Below are positions 10,878 to 24,470 of a stretch of 64,000 nt of DNA, piece by piece. Both the position numbers and the translations under genes were made by a program. Location: assembly GCA_001414485.1 (NCBI GenBank), contig LLEY01000083.1, positions 186,001-250,000 on the forward strand, read 5' to 3'. Numbering within the stretch: the stretch's first letter is position 1; each line of letters opens with the position of its first letter. The notes beneath the pieces were generated by a model. The model worked only from the letters and a program-made list of their open reading frames with translations. It was not told the DNA's origin and did not search any database. The stretch is from Calycina herbarum (Eukaryota; Ascomycota; Leotiomycetes; Helotiales; Pezizellaceae).

Positions 10878-12167
10878 TCACTCCATCCCTTCCATAAGCT
10901 CCGTCCGGTCAAGAATCATCCCTTTCAACCCAATCCACTCCCTCAAAGTATCCCACTCTTCACCTTCCTCCTCCCCTCTCCTCCAAATCTCGCGGAATCC
11001 CCAAGCGCCGGCAATTCTATCAATTGCCGCTCTCTCATCCTCTCGAATCCATCGTTCTCTTAGTGGAAGACCCGGTGTCCAGGTCACACGATCCATTTGG
11101 TCATTAGCGGTAGTCAAGGCCACTACACCAATGGTAGCGGTAAAGCCAAGATACGCTATCATTCCGGTAAATGCGACGTTCGTGGCCATTCCAGTTTCCA
11201 TTGTGGTCTGCCAATGGGCTAATTGTGATGCAACTGTATAAAGAGCAATGGGAGCTGCAGCCACGCCTACGGCGGGGAGCAAGCCTGTACGTACAAATTT
11301 GGCACGACGAAATGCTTTTGTGGCGTAGGAGAACTCAATCAAGTCCATTGCAGCAACCAAATCTTTGGAATCAATGGCGGTTTGGAGAGCCCTATCTGCA
11401 ACGGGTTTAGGCACGGCGTTGGCGATCTTGTCTGGATTTTGTTTCTTGTATTTTATGGGAGAGGAATCTTCTTCGGGTACTGGTTTATTTGCATATAAAT
11501 AGAAGACTTGAGCGAGGGATTCCGGCTTCTTCAAGGTCGCCTGAATATTCACGTATATCTCCAAGGCTGTTGGCGATATAAAGACTGGGGGGTGCGTAAT
11601 AACCTCTTCTGCCATTTTTGATAATTCATCTTGCATGCGCTGCAATGCCGCTGGCGGTCTTGAGAATGGTGATTCCGCTTCCGCCGGTTCATCCAGGTCG
11701 AGTAGAGCAGATGCAGCGAGGTCCTTGTGTTCCTTCTCCTTTAATGGTTTTGGAGACAATTCGGCGACTACAATATCTGCTACTCTTTCGCAAGAGGCCA
11801 GGAATTGGTTGACCTGATCTTCCGAGGGTGTTTTGGAGATAGCTAACAAGGCCTTGTATTCTGCAACCACAGCTTCAAAGGCTTGCTCTAATGGCGGGAG
11901 CGCAGATGATGGAGGTGTTCCACGAACATTTAATCGCCCAGATTGCCCAACATTATGTGAATTCGATTGTTTGGTCTTTACCGCCGCCGAGTTTGGTGTG
12001 GATCTCTTGGGTACTTGAAAGTTGGCGTGTCGAGCGGAGAAGAATCGTGTGGTCGTGCTGGACGTTGGGATTGACAGCCTTGGTCGTGATGCTCGCGATG
12101 GTCGAGTAAGCATAAAGTCGCAGAAATGGCATATATCTGCCCGAGGGCGTATAATGTTTTTCGACAT
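10878..12167 (-). CDS. Conserved fungal mitochondrial membrane protein
   Basis: Single-exon gene, 429 residues. The first 60 residues are Arg/Ser-rich and lack acids (RPSRASRPRLSIPTSSTTTR), a typical mitochondrial targeting sequence. A helical middle region follows. Two hydrophobic segments near residues 300-360 (GLLPAVGVAAAPIALYTVAS; FTGMIAYLGFTATIGVVALT) suggest insertion in the inner membrane. The C-terminal block (VTWTPGLPLRERWIREDERA, then AWGFREIWRRGEEEGEEW and LKGMILDRTELMEGM) looks strongly conserved, and I recall similar proteins across Pezizomycotina, but I cannot name the yeast counterpart. It shares a 430-bp divergent promoter region with the verprolin-like gene. Confidence 0.8.
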   Translation of the reverse strand: MSKNIIRPRADICHFCDFMLTRPSRASRPRLSIPTSSTTTRFFSARHANFQVPKRSTPNSAAVKTKQSNSHNVGQSGRLNVRGTPPSSALPPLEQAFEAVVAEYKALLAISKTPSEDQVNQFLASCERVADIVVAELSPKPLKEKEHKDLAASALLDLDEPAEAESPFSRPPAALQRMQDELSKMAEEVITHPPVFISPTALEIYVNIQATLKKPESLAQVFYLYANKPVPEEDSSPIKYKKQNPDKIANAVPKPVADRALQTAIDSKDLVAAMDLIEFSYATKAFRRAKFVRTGLLPAVGVAAAPIALYTVASQLAHWQTTMETGMATNVAFTGMIAYLGFTATIGVVALTTANDQMDRVTWTPGLPLRERWIREDERAAIDRIAGAWGFREIWRRGEEEGEEWDTLREWIGLKGMILDRTELMEGME

Positions 12168-12597
12168 TTTGAAAAGGTGTCCGTAGTTGTGTTGCCTTTC
12201 AATTGCTTCCCGCGCAAATTAATTAATTGAGAGGATTGAACTCGACGAAGAAAGAGAGGCCAAGCTCACCCCTGCACGCTGACTGAGGCAAGGCTGATCT
12301 TTGGTGGACCTACCTGCCCTGCGCCATGGAGGGTGACGACGATCAGTCCTCTCGTACAATATCGTCGGCCTCATTCTGAATTCCAAACTGCTACAAGTAC
12401 CTACCTACCCTACTGCTGTGAATCACAGAACTCACTTGGTCTACTCTGGTAGGCAGACACCGCCACTCATACCAAGGATCCGATATATAATTCCTTCTTT
12501 CCCGTCTCCAGTTCTCGACATAGAAGCGCCCAGTTTATTGTTCTACGACAACCACCTCCCGTCTTTTGACCCGGTTGAACAACAACACCAACACAAA
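12168..12597. other. Shared divergent promoter region
   Basis: Separates the mitochondrial-protein and verprolin-like starts. Pyrimidine-rich tracts (around 12490-12510) and CAACAACACCAACACAAA leading into the ATG fit a fungal 5' leader. Confidence 0.4.
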
Positions 12598-14023
12598 ATG
12601 CCTCCACCACCTCCCCCTCCCCCTCCGCCGATGATGGGAGGCCCTCCTCCACCACCTCCTCCGCCAGGGAATCTGTCGTCAAGACCTCCAGCTCAGAATA
12701 GGGTGAAGCCCCCCGCAACCGTATCTATGCCCATTAATTCCTTGGGCTAAACAAGTCATTTCATGTTGCTGATCCATTCACAGGGTGCCCTTCTCTCAGA
12801 TATCTCGAAAGGGAAACAACTCAAAAAGACAGTAACGAATGATCGATCCGCACCGATTGTTGCAAAAGGGAATTCGGGGTCTGCGCCCTCCCCCTTAGCA
12901 GGTGCACCAGCTGTGCCAGGAATGTCGAGGCCGCCAGGAGGATTAGCACCGCCAGTACCAGGAGGAACAAATAGAGCGCGGAGTAATAGTGACCAAGGGG
13001 GAAGGGAGGCTTCAGGTGCTTCTGGGATAGAACAGCCTCCGCAGCTTGGAGGGCTCTTTGCTGGTGGGATGCCAAAATTAAAAAAGAGAGGAGGGGGTGT
13101 TGATACAGGAGGTAAGTTATATCAAGCAAAATTGTGCGGAGAAGCATTTTCTAACTGCTACAGCCAACCGAGATTCATCATATACTTCAGATCCCGAGTC
13201 ATCATCACGAACATCCGCACCAAAACCACCAACAATGGCAGCTCCACGGCCGCCTCCTACTTCTGCACCCCCAAGACCTGGAATAAGCAATGCAGCATCT
13301 ACGCCAAGTTTCCATCCTTCGATAGCGAATTTAAGAAAAGCAGCCCTCAATCCTGGGCAAAGGCCGATGTCTTCGGCATCAATAAAAGGTCCTCCACCAC
13401 CCATAGGGAAAAAGCCTCCTGTTCCTCCACCAGGCGGACGGAAATTCTCTTCTCAAGCTCCTCCCCCTCCCCCTCCTTCTTCAATGGCACCACCGCCACC
13501 GCCTACATCAGCTCCCCCATTACCTGGTGCACCTCCTCCAGCAGCTCCTAGATTACCACCTTCTCGTTCACAGGCACCACCTCCTCCTCCTCCGACTTCT
13601 CCGCCTACAACGAATGGAGGGGGTCAAAGTCTTGCAATGCAAGCAGCTAAACGTGCAGCAGGACAGGCTTCCCCGGCTACTACTCCCCCACCGCCCCCTC
13701 CATCTAACGGGCCATCATTTCGTGCCCCTTCGCCTCCATCTTCTGCCCCACCTCCCCCGATTGGTAGAGTTGGTTCTCAGCAAGCTCCGAGATCGATGTA
13801 CGATCCGAGCTCTTACACATTGTCTTCCAACGGGAATCTACCGAAGAATCCAAGCCCCAGCCGAGATTCCGAAGCCACAAGGAGGGTGGTGATAAACGAT
13901 CCTAGATGGAAGTTCCAAGATGAATCCATATTACCCAAACCGAGAGACTTTATTGGCGGGGCCAAGAAATATAGAGCAGGTCGTGGAAGCAGTGTGCCTT
14001 TGGATTTGGCCGCTTTCCAGTAA
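12598..14023 (+). CDS. VRP1: Verprolin / WASP-interacting protein (WIP) homologue
   Basis: Proline-rich actin regulator that binds monomeric actin and WASP (Las17) at endocytic patches. Three exons (12598-12720, 12784-13111, 13164-14023) give 436 residues. It opens with polyproline (MPPPPPPPPPPMMGG), followed at residues 42-65 by a WH2 actin-binding motif (GALLSDISKGKQLKK). The centre has many PPPPP tracts, the expected profilin and SH3 ligands. The C-terminus (VINDPRWKFQDESILPKPRD) matches the WASP-binding end of WIP proteins. Exon 1 ends at a phase-0 donor (GTATCT); exon 2 ends with GTAAGT. Length is shorter than yeast verprolin (about 820) but usual for filamentous fungi. Confidence 0.92.
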
Positions 14024-14627
14024 AAGTTGCGCTCTGAGTTATGAGAAGTTAGTAGAGAGGTTATTGTATTCATGTCTATAGCGTTATAGCGACAATAGTG
14101 GCTAGACGAGGATGATATTATTCACGGAAGGATGGAATGTGGGGTCAGGATTGATGAAGGATGAGCCCCCCGATCAGGGTATCAATGAATACAAAGAAAG
14201 AAAGATGCAAATCCCCAACGAGGTCACTGAGTACTTCCTCACTCTTCGGGTCAACATATAGGTTTTTGTTTATGTGATGCAATTTTTCAATCTGCACTCG
14301 AGTTAATTTTGAAATGATCGCAGTAAGATCCCTTTAGTAAGGATAAGTGGCAGTGAACGAGGTGTTGGGTCGTGAACTGTGAGTGAGGCGCACAGGCCCC
14401 GCTCCAGCGCTCTGAGCCAAAGGCCACCTTTTCGACCTCGAGTCTTGGTACATAATAAGCTAGCTTGTTAACACCTTTTAAACGCAACACCTTCCTTTCC
14501 TCCCCCCGCCAGTCAGCCCAACAAATTCACCAGCTTCCCTTCTACTGGCCCCACGATACGTCCCCGACTTCCTCTTCGACATTAATTGATTTGGTGTGCT
14601 TGGTGTACTTCCAGCAGGACTGCGACA
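14024..14627. other. Intergenic, promoter of ERV29 homologue
   Basis: No gene. Pyrimidine-rich sequence at 14490-14540 precedes the ERV29 start. Confidence 0.45.
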
Positions 14628-15796
<1,169 letters not shown>

Positions 15797-18700
15797 ATAA
15801 CGGACGACCAGGACGAGAGAAGACGTTAGCCACTCTACAAGGAAAGAGAGGCGAATCTTTTTAGGAAATCAAACAAGAAGTAAAGTAAAAAACTGGGTTG
15901 CCCCGCATTTGGGAGGAGTTCATCTTGATCAAGGGAATAAGGGAAAGGGAAAGGAGCTTTGTGTCTTACTTGAAGACGGGCGAGGTTTTCTTGTTTTCTG
16001 GGCGGCTTCCTTAAAGGCATAGCATTTTCGAATGTAAATCACTTGCAGAATTTCCTCTTGCTTTTTTTACCAAGTACAAAGATCAATTTCAATTTCCCCG
16101 AGTTTTCAAGCTTGCGCCTTGACCTTCTTGGAACTCAACCAAAACCGGGTAATCCCCAGAATTTTCTCTCTCTCTTTCTTACGAACAAAACACTTGTCCT
16201 CTACAAACCATCACCCAAACTTGCTCGTCATGATTTACTGCGATTTACGTGAGGCTAGGCTATGAAGTGACGAAGTCATGACCTCGGCATTTCTTTATGT
16301 AGGTTCCTGTTTTAGTAAAAAGCCACAGTGTTCGTTGGCTAAAAATGGCAGGTGGACACTACCCCAACGGCTCAGGGTAAGCTTAAACTCAAAGCCACCA
16401 TGCCATGCTCCACCTCTTCTGGTGGCGGGATACAAGCATATTCCCGCTAGTGGGGTATTGGGGGCACCTGACGACCGTTTGTTTCTATCACAAGTTTTCA
16501 TGGTGTTGTAATTCGATTTCGAAAAAAAAAAAAATAAGAACTTGGTTTGGTTGGAGTTCTAGGAAGCCTTCTGGTGGCTTGCCTCCTATGCAGCTATGTC
16601 ATGATGGAGGCTCGACACGAAACCGCAAACTTGCCTTGGACCAAAAGGCTGGTCATGGTGGGAGGAGGAGACAGAAGGACGAATCTACGAGAGAAGTGGA
16701 AGGGGTATACTCGAAGCTAACTCGTTTGGGTTGTATTCGTCTCGTTGGGGCTTGCTCCTTCCCTCTTGACACAACCAGGTCGTCTCTTCCTCAAACGAGG
16801 GAAGGAACGACGCAGCCTGACTGACCCAAGCGAGTGCCGCCTTTCTATTTTGCGTGTGAACTATCTCCGCATACTTATTTCTCTACAAGTACCTTGTTTC
16901 CAACTTGAGCTTGAAAGTCTCCTCCATAGCCGCTGAATCCACGGATTCAATCTGTGTTTCGATGGCCATGGTTGTTTTCGCGGCTTGGATAATTGAGATG
17001 TTGTCATATGATTGAGGAACAATTTGTAACGTTGTTTGATAGCTTTAGATTTATCACTTAGCTTTGAAAATTGGGGAAACGCGAGATATGTTTTAATGTC
17101 TATCGCGTAGTTATGTGGAGGTCGGTGACTCGATGAGATGCTCCTTCGATATTCCTTGATTATTCTTGATTTCTTCTCTACCTTTTCCCCTGACTCTCTC
17201 TGCGCTCAAGTATTCCCATTTTGTATTTGGGGCTGTTTTAGTTTCTGTTGGAGTCTAGACTGTGGCATTTGGTAGTTACCATTCCATAAATGATTTTGCC
17301 TGCTTTTCACAATTCCGTTTTTCGGTGGCTGCAGTGGCATGCTCTCTTTTTGGTTGGGAACATTAGTCGTTGGAGAGAAATGAAAGTTCGTTTTTAAATC
17401 CTTTCATTGTAATTTTGAAGATGCCAGTTTTGATTTTCAGGGCTTGAATTTCTGTTCTAGTGGCTTTACGACGATGAAAATGGCGATACGTAATTCTGGT
17501 CGGTCTCTAACTAGCGTCTAAGTCCACCGAGAGATATGATGCCGTGTTCTATTATTCGTTCGTGGACATGACTTACTAGAAATGCGCTTACCGGGAAATC
17601 AAGTAGAATTTATTACGTAGCAAGTCCTTTATTTGTTTTTTAATCTGCAATACTATGGATCTCTCATAATTGATGTAAGAGAATTGGCCATGGCTCTCCA
17701 GTACCCTTCTTTCTTATTATATCAAACATTCCCGGATAATTGTAGCCATTTTGAAGAATTAAGAAATTGAATCAATTCTTCTTCTAGACCTCCGCGTACA
17801 AAGCCATTTTTATTCTACCTGGCTATTTAAAATGTTTAGAAGGAAAAGTGCCGGAATGCAATGACCGATACTCTCACTCTTGAAATCTTGAAATCCATCA
17901 GTCAAAAGTCCATATCTCAGCAACTATTGAACGTTTTACCCAGGTCTAGAATCTAAATGAAGCTACCAACTCGGAATTTAGAGTTTCTGTAGAATGGTTC
18001 GCTAGTAAGAAAGTGAAGATACCTTTTGTAGTTGGTAGATATCTGATTTGATATTCAAACTCAAGCACTATTTTAATTAACTCTGACAAAAATACTAGCA
18101 TAGTGAAGTCAGTCAAGTCAAACAAATGGTAGCTGGCATCTCAGAGAAACTTAATTCTAGAAAATATGCCACTGGGTTTTCTGAGGTCGGCATTCTTGCA
18201 AAGGTAAATTTATAAATCTACTAGTCGTTAGAATCTGGGCGCGGAAATACCTTAAGCTGCTCAGCGTCAGGCTTGCCTATGACTAGTTAATTGACTGATG
18301 CTATAACATTCGGTTACTCTATCTTCTCGAAAAATGACATCTGAGACATATTGAGAGAGCTACTTACTGCATTACGTCAGGGTTGCTTAAAACCAAATTA
18401 TTACTTGAGATTCGAAAACTAGTTGCTACTCCTTATCTGATTTTAGTACATCAACACACTCAAATCATCGTTTCCCCCCAGTGTAAAATAGTCAAGAGTG
18501 ATTCAGGAGTAAGACTGAAACTAAAAGAATAACACTATCTCCCTTGGCTACTGAACTTAGTGACTGGACTTTCGAGGGAAAAAAGAAGAAAAAATTGTAG
18601 TATGAGGAAAATTCGCTTCTGTGGAGGCTTATACAGGCATGCAACTGATGAACGCCTTTGCGATTTCATGTGAAAATTCTATGACTGAGTCAGATATGCG

Positions 18701-19677
18701 ATAGCAAGAGGAACTAGAGTGAGATAGATAATATTGAGAGTAGCATAGGGTTTCTAGTCGCAAATCCCGAGTAGAAAGTCTTGAAAAGGCATCATTTAGA
18801 GAGATCTCTGTATTTCAAAAGTAAGAGAAATGGTGAAGACGACTTCGGATGTGTTTCTTGCTTAGCAAGAATAAGACCAAGACCGAAATGAAGCACAAAT
18901 AGAAGATACTTTACATAACAAACCAAATCGTACACGTACAGGTGAAATATCCAAACACAGATGACTCTGGAAAAAGACAGGTCCCACCGAACAGAAAGGT
19001 CAATGAGAGAGTGTGGAGTTTTATAGAATGAGAAGGGTGCATTTTACCCTTTATTGGGCTAGCGTCGGAAGAGAACTGTGGCTGGTCTTGTGAGAAGGGA
19101 ATTCCAGCAGAGTTGAGTAAGAACGATAGTAGTTCGGAGGGTGGGGTATTGCATAGAGGTGGATCGAGATGTATAAATTGGCTGTCTTGAAATAGCGGAG
19201 AGATTGCTCTCCATTAGCATGGAAATTAAAATTGCGCAGGTTAGTATGGGATACGCAAAGCAAACGTAGGAAATTTGTTTCAAGTGATTTGAAACCAGAA
19301 TTCGATACGCGAAATTTCGTGGAGTCATTGGAATCACACCCTCCGATCTGGACGTTCAATTTTAACGGCGTGGATGATAGGTTGCCCCTCCCAAATTGAA
19401 TTTCACCTAAAACTCCTACGATCTTAAATTTTGTGGATGGCGGATCTCGTCCCTCTTGCTTGTGTGTATCGTATCGAATCGGGAAGTCGAATCTGCAATA
19501 AATCCTTTTCATCACATCACTCCATGGGAACCCTCGTTTTTTGCTTAAAAGTCGTGATTTTTGGGGGCGGCTCCGTTGCCAGCCTATGCTATTCTCGATG
19601 ATACACCGTAACCCTTGAAAAAATCAAGCCATTTGCAAAGAAGCCATGCCACAAATCAATTCCCAAACCCATCAAAT
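15797..19677. other. 3.9-kb gene-free region
   Basis: No conserved protein, tRNA or rRNA signature found on either strand. The part from about 16950 on is AT-rich. A minus-strand open frame at 19051-19515 (154 codons) has no family resemblance or splice support and is not called. Confidence 0.5.
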
Positions 19678-20333
19678 CTAAGCCTCAGCCTGTTGTAAAA
19701 TGTCAGCTTCCACCCTCGTACTTCCCTGCTGGTTCCATATTCGACTCGACGTACCTTGATAGCATACTTTCGCTGAGGAAAGTGAACCGCCCGCTTCTTT
19801 GTCTTCTCCAACTTCTTCTCACTCTCGTTCTTGCTTAGGCGTCTTCGGATAGCACGTGTTTGCTTTGGTCGGAGATCGAGAGGAGCGTACTTCTTTCCCT
19901 TGTAGAACAGACGGAGTTGAGCGCGTTGGTTGGCGTTGATAACTGTGAGGACCTTTGCAATGGATTTTCGGATATCGTGACTGCAGAAAAGAACCATCCA
20001 TTAGCAACCTGCGACCTTGGCCAAATGCCCCCTCCCACTATCGAATTCGAGTCGTCGTGGGGTGGCAGAGCTTCTCCCCCGGGCTCCAGAAAAATACGCA
20101 CATCTTTGTGAGCTTTGACGCCGATCCTCCAGCAATCTTTTGTGTTCGCAATTGACCCAACTCCTTCTTCAAGTCTCCGAGCTGGTTTGCGAGGTCGGTC
20201 TTGTTCTTGGACCAAAGTTGGCCGGTCTTAACTTTTCCGGACGACTGTCGCATCGAGTATTAGCCTTCGCAATCCTCTCCAAACACTATCCATCCACCTG
20301 GCAGCATGCCAACAGGAAGTTTGCCCTTACCAT
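19678..20333 (-). CDS. RPL35: 60S ribosomal protein L35 (uL29)
   Basis: Large-subunit ribosomal protein near the peptide exit tunnel. Four exons: 20331-20333 (the ATG alone), 20102-20244, 19755-19980 and 19678-19689 (12 nt). They give 127 residues: [18 protein letters not shown], then [20 protein letters not shown], ending [13 protein letters not shown]. The first intron falls directly after the start codon (ATG|GTAAGG), and the last exon encodes only Ala-Glu-Ala-stop; both are needed to match the family ends. An intron right after ATG is common in fungal ribosomal protein genes and may contribute to expression. Divergently paired with the GOS1 homologue, with starts 280 bp apart. Confidence 0.95.
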
Positions 20334-20613
20334 TGTGAGTGTTTGTCGTAAGGTCGGTGGTCGATTAAGGCGTGGTCGTCGTGAAATGTCGTCGAAATTC
20401 TTGACCCTCGAAATTCTAAATTGTTTGTGGCCTCGCTTAGCTGCGATTTGTCGCCGCCACCTCCAGCTGACATAAGCAGAAAAGGCTGAAGCACGTGGAC
20501 GGAGTATCTAAACTCCGATGAGAATCCCTGTTCAGCTACGTTTACGAAAGGTGAGGCAAGTTCAAGGCGCATTCAAGAATACACAATCAACCTCTCCAAA
20601 CCACCACAATACA

Positions 20614-21401
20614 ATGGCTTCTTCAACAGGGACAGGATGGGCGCAATTAAGACAGCAAGCAAGATCATTAGAAACTCAGGTATGCCCTCTCTTGAAAATA
20701 CACGGACCCGGGAATCAGCTAACTTTGAGACCAGACAGAATCACTATTCCATACATACTCGCAATTCAGTAACATCCCAAACATACCCATAAAACCCTCC
20801 GAGGACGAAAGACAGACGGAATCCAAATTACAAGATATCCTCGATAGGGTATGCGAAACCACGCACCAGTCTCCTCTCATACACTAACACCACCCAGCGA
20901 GAAACCCTAATATCCCAACTCACCCGCCTCCTCGACTCCGAAGCAACCCTCACAGCATCCGCCACAAAACAAAACAACCTCTCCCGCCACCGAGAAATCC
21001 TCCTCGATCACCGCCGCGAACTAACACGTCTGCGATCCCAACTCCAAGATGCTCGCAACCGCGCGAACCTCCTTTCAAACGTCCGAAGCGACATCGACGC
21101 TTATCATTCAAGTAATCCCGAAGCGGCAGAGGCGGATTACATGTTGGACGAAAGAGCGCGATTAGACAACAGTCACAACATGGCGGATAGTGTGCTCAGT
21201 CAAGCGTATGCTGTGAACGAGAGCTTTGGTATACAACGAGAGACGATGGCGAGCATCAATAGACGAATCACAGGTGCTGCAAGTCAGGTACCAGGTCTCA
21301 ACAGTTTAATAGGAAGGATTTCTGCGAAGAAGAGGAGAGATGGTATTATTATGGGAGGATTCATTGCGTTTTGTTTTCTCATGTTTTTGTATTTTATGTG
21401 A
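20614..21401 (+). CDS. GOS1: Golgi Q-SNARE Gos1 (GOSR1/GS28 homologue)
   Basis: Tail-anchored SNARE for intra-Golgi and ER-Golgi vesicle fusion. Three exons (20614-20679, 20735-20848, 20898-21401) give 227 residues. The N-terminus GWAQLRQQARSLETQTESLF matches the family. A coiled-coil middle follows (RHREILLDHRRELTRLRSQL), then the SNARE motif around residues 130-200 (QAYAVNESFGIQRETMASI) and the C-terminal anchor GIIMGGFIAFCFLMFLYFM with no residues beyond it. Length agrees with yeast Gos1 (223). Introns of 55 and 49 nt have clear CTAAC branch points. It ends 94 bp from the convergent ATP10 stop. Confidence 0.95.
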
Positions 21402-21495
21402 GGAGCGACACATCCATCTTTTTTGCATTGAAGCGGGCGTTTGGGGTTGGCTAGCAAAGCCGGTATTATGTTTGTACAGTATAGGTATATCTCTA

Positions 21496-22616
21496 TCAGG
21501 CCGCGGAGACGGCGGCTTTTTCGTTTGACTTGGAGGTGTCGATCATCGGCTTGGAAACGGAACTATTATCTCTGCGAGTCTCTTGGATCAACTGAGCAAC
21601 AGCTTTCACAAGCCCTTCTTTCTCATCTCCCTCGGACAGACCACTTCCTGCCCACCTGATTTTGCACTCTCCATCCAGAACATATGTATAACCGACCTTT
21701 GTGTTTAGCAAGCCGATTAATTCCTGGAGTTGTTGAGTAAATCCTCTTCTAACCAGGAAATACCGACCCCAATGAGCTTTTGGCATCGTCTTCCTCGAAC
21801 TTGGCATGAACAACCGGACCAACCAAGCCTTCATCCAATTCTCCTCCATATTTATCTGTACCATTTGGGCAATTCCATCGTTGTTCTTCATAACCTCATG
21901 CAATTTTGGATTGTTCTTCTCCGATGTGAAAGTAGCCGTTTGATTCTCTGCCCATCTCGTATTAAACACCGTAACCACAGAAATTTTCTTATCGAGTACA
22001 GGCGTAGTATCTCTAATCAACTTGTCCGGTAGAAGTGTTTGCCCTTGCAAATTAGGGAAATATAATGAAAATTTGCTTTTGAAAATCCGAGGCGGCGCAA
22101 TGAATGTCTTGCCTTTGGAGAATCGCATGTTACTCCATTCTCGGAAGTAGGGCGAGGCTACCTTGTGGGTTCTATTATTTGTCAATACAGTGAACGAATT
22201 GACTTAGCTAGGAGAACCACTTACAGCTCCCTCCTCCTTGCAAGATGTTTATCATAGTCCACGAAATCATCTCTTCTTTGCCTTATGCTTCGGTGGTCTA
22301 TCCCGGAATTCTGCCCTGCTTGTGGAGGGTATGGGAGGCCAATTGGTCGCGAAAGAGGCTTTGGAACGAATTCGTCCAGAGATTTACCGTATGCTCGCGG
22401 GGCATCTTCGAGGGGTGAGGGGATAGATAGGGGAGCTGTCTCTACGGGAGTTGAGGTTGAAGTTGGAGTTGGAGTTGAAGGGGTTTTCGATTTTGGAGCT
22501 GGTTTGCTAGCTAGTCGTCGATAGGAAGTGCCGAATGCTCTCCACTGGCAACCCATACAGGCTGCTGCCTCAATGCCAAACTTGGCAGAGCGAAATGACG
22601 TTCGTGAGACAATCAT
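21496..22616 (-). CDS. ATP10: Mitochondrial ATP synthase assembly factor Atp10
   Basis: Inner-membrane chaperone required to assemble subunit 6 into the Fo part of ATP synthase. Two exons (22225-22616, 21496-22171) with a 53-nt intron give 355 residues. The N-terminus is a basic Ser-rich presequence (MIVSRTSFRSAKFG) followed by a low-complexity Thr/Pro spacer. Conserved parts are the ASPYFREWSNMRFSKGKTFI start of the domain and the C-terminal GLLNTKVGYTYVLDGECKIR. The gene is divergent from the BCKDH E2 gene with 274 bp between start codons; both products are mitochondrial, though that may be coincidence. Confidence 0.93.
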
Positions 22617-22890
22617 GGTGTTGTTTGGTTTGCCTTGTCAGATGGAAACGCGCCTGTCCAAATTTTGGCTAACCATTCCATTCAGCCTTTCGAGATGGTC
22701 CGTGACATGCTAGAAAGATTTTCCCCAGAGCAATGTCCAATGGTTTCTCCACCTCCCGTGTGTAGCCGACGATAGCCTCCCCCGCACTCCCTCCCCTTCA
22801 AAAGCCGCCCTCTTTAAACAATTCCCCAGTACTTCAACATGTAAAATCTTCCTCTGGTCCTGACGCTACCTAGGAAGGATTTTTGTCAAA

Positions 22891-24470
22891 ATGCGTCTCC
22901 ATCCTATTACTCGGACTGTTCTTCAGCATGTCAACTATTCAAGAGGTGTTAGTCTGGGAAAAGCATTCCCCGGACATCGTTCCTTTCATACATCACGGAG
23001 GTCTCTGGCCATTAAGCCGTTTCTGCTGGCAGATATTGGAGAAGGCAAGTATGCTTATCTCCCAATTATCCAACTTATACTGACTTTTCTGCAGGTATTA
23101 GAGAATGCGAAATCATCCAATGGTTCGTCGAACCGGAAGCGCGAGTGGAGGAATGGGACAAGTTGTGCGAGGTCCAAAGCGACAAGGCCTCTGTGGAAAT
23201 TACAAGCAGATTCGGTGGTGTGATTAAGAAGTTACACTATGAAGCTGGGGATATGGCCAAAGTTGGGAAACCACTGCTGGATATTGATATCCAAAGCGAG
23301 GTCAATGAGAAGGAGTTGACAGAGTTGACGGGTTCTCTTGTCAAGGGGGAAGTACCGGAAAGGGATCCGGTCCAAACAAACGAGAAATCCAACACCTCCT
23401 CATCAATACCCTCTCCGAACCAGAGTAATACTGAGAATAATCAGGACTCTTCATTGCGGAATTTGAAAGCAGAGGGCGCCCCCACGCCAAACGAGAATTC
23501 CACTGCAACAAATTATAAACCCAAAAGCAAACATGCATCATTAGCAACGCCGGCAGTCAGACATCTTACAAAAGAGCTCAAGGTTAATCTCACAGACATT
23601 CAAGGCACAGGGAGAGAAGGAAGGGTCATGAAAGAAGACGTGCATGAATTCGCAAGGCAGCGGGCATCTGGCAATTCCCCAGCCAAACAAGTCCCTTCCT
23701 CGTCTGTAACCAACAACAATGCATCCGCCAGCAGCACAAAACAGATCGAGATGGTAGTCCCCTTGACAAATACCCAATCCCAAATGTTTAAGTCCATGAC
23801 CAAAGCCCTGTCCAAACCTCACTTCCTTTACGCCGACGAGATAGACTTCAGCAAGCTCTCGGAACTTCGCTCGAGACTAAATAAAGGTTTGACAAAGTCC
23901 CCTATAGAGGAAGTCAGCAAATTGTCCTTCATGCCGTTTATTGTCAAAGCCATGTCTTTGGCTCTGGACTGTTACCCCACGCTGAATGCAAGAGTCGATT
24001 CGGAAGCCGGGTCAGGGAAGCCGGTCATGATACACCGCAGCCAACACAACATCGGCGTAGCAATGGATACACCTTCAGGACTGCTGGTTCCAGTCATCAA
24101 GAACGTTTCCTCCCTTAATATCCTAGGCATCGCCGCGGAACTCATCCGGTTGCAAACACTAGCTGCATCTAGCAAGCTCTCAGCCCAAGATCTGACTGGC
24201 GGGACCATCACACTATCGAACATAGGGAACATCGGGGGCACCTATGTTTCCCCGGTCATTGTCGAGAAGGAGGTTGCCATCCTGGGAATTGGTAGGATGA
24301 GAACCATCCCAGCATTTGGGGAAGATGGTCAAGTGATACCCAAGCAAGTGTGTAACTTCAGCTGGAGTGCGGACCACCGGGTCATCGATGGAGCGACGAT
24401 GGCGCGAGCTGCTGAGGTGGTGAAAGGATACGTCGAGGACCCAGACAGTATGGTCATGCGTCTTAGATAA
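22891..24470 (+). CDS. Branched-chain 2-oxoacid dehydrogenase E2 (lipoamide acyltransferase)
   Basis: Core dihydrolipoyl transacylase of the mitochondrial complex that degrades the 2-oxoacids from Val, Leu and Ile. Two exons (22891-23044, 23095-24470) give 509 residues. A presequence (FHTSRRSLAIKPF) is followed by the lipoyl domain with lipoylated Lys82 in CEVQSDKASVEI. Next is the peripheral-subunit-binding domain (LATPAVRHLTKELKVNLTDI) and the catalytic domain ending with the active-site motif WSADHRVIDGATMA. The intron uses a GC donor (G|GCAAGT), required because only this joint restores GEGIRECEIIQW. BCKDH rather than pyruvate or 2-oxoglutarate E2 is judged from the IGEGI.EC lipoyl start. 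Confidence 0.94.

Noticed and set aside
19051..19515. 154-codon minus-strand open frame
   Set aside because: No family motif, no signal or domain, poor start context and AT-rich surroundings.
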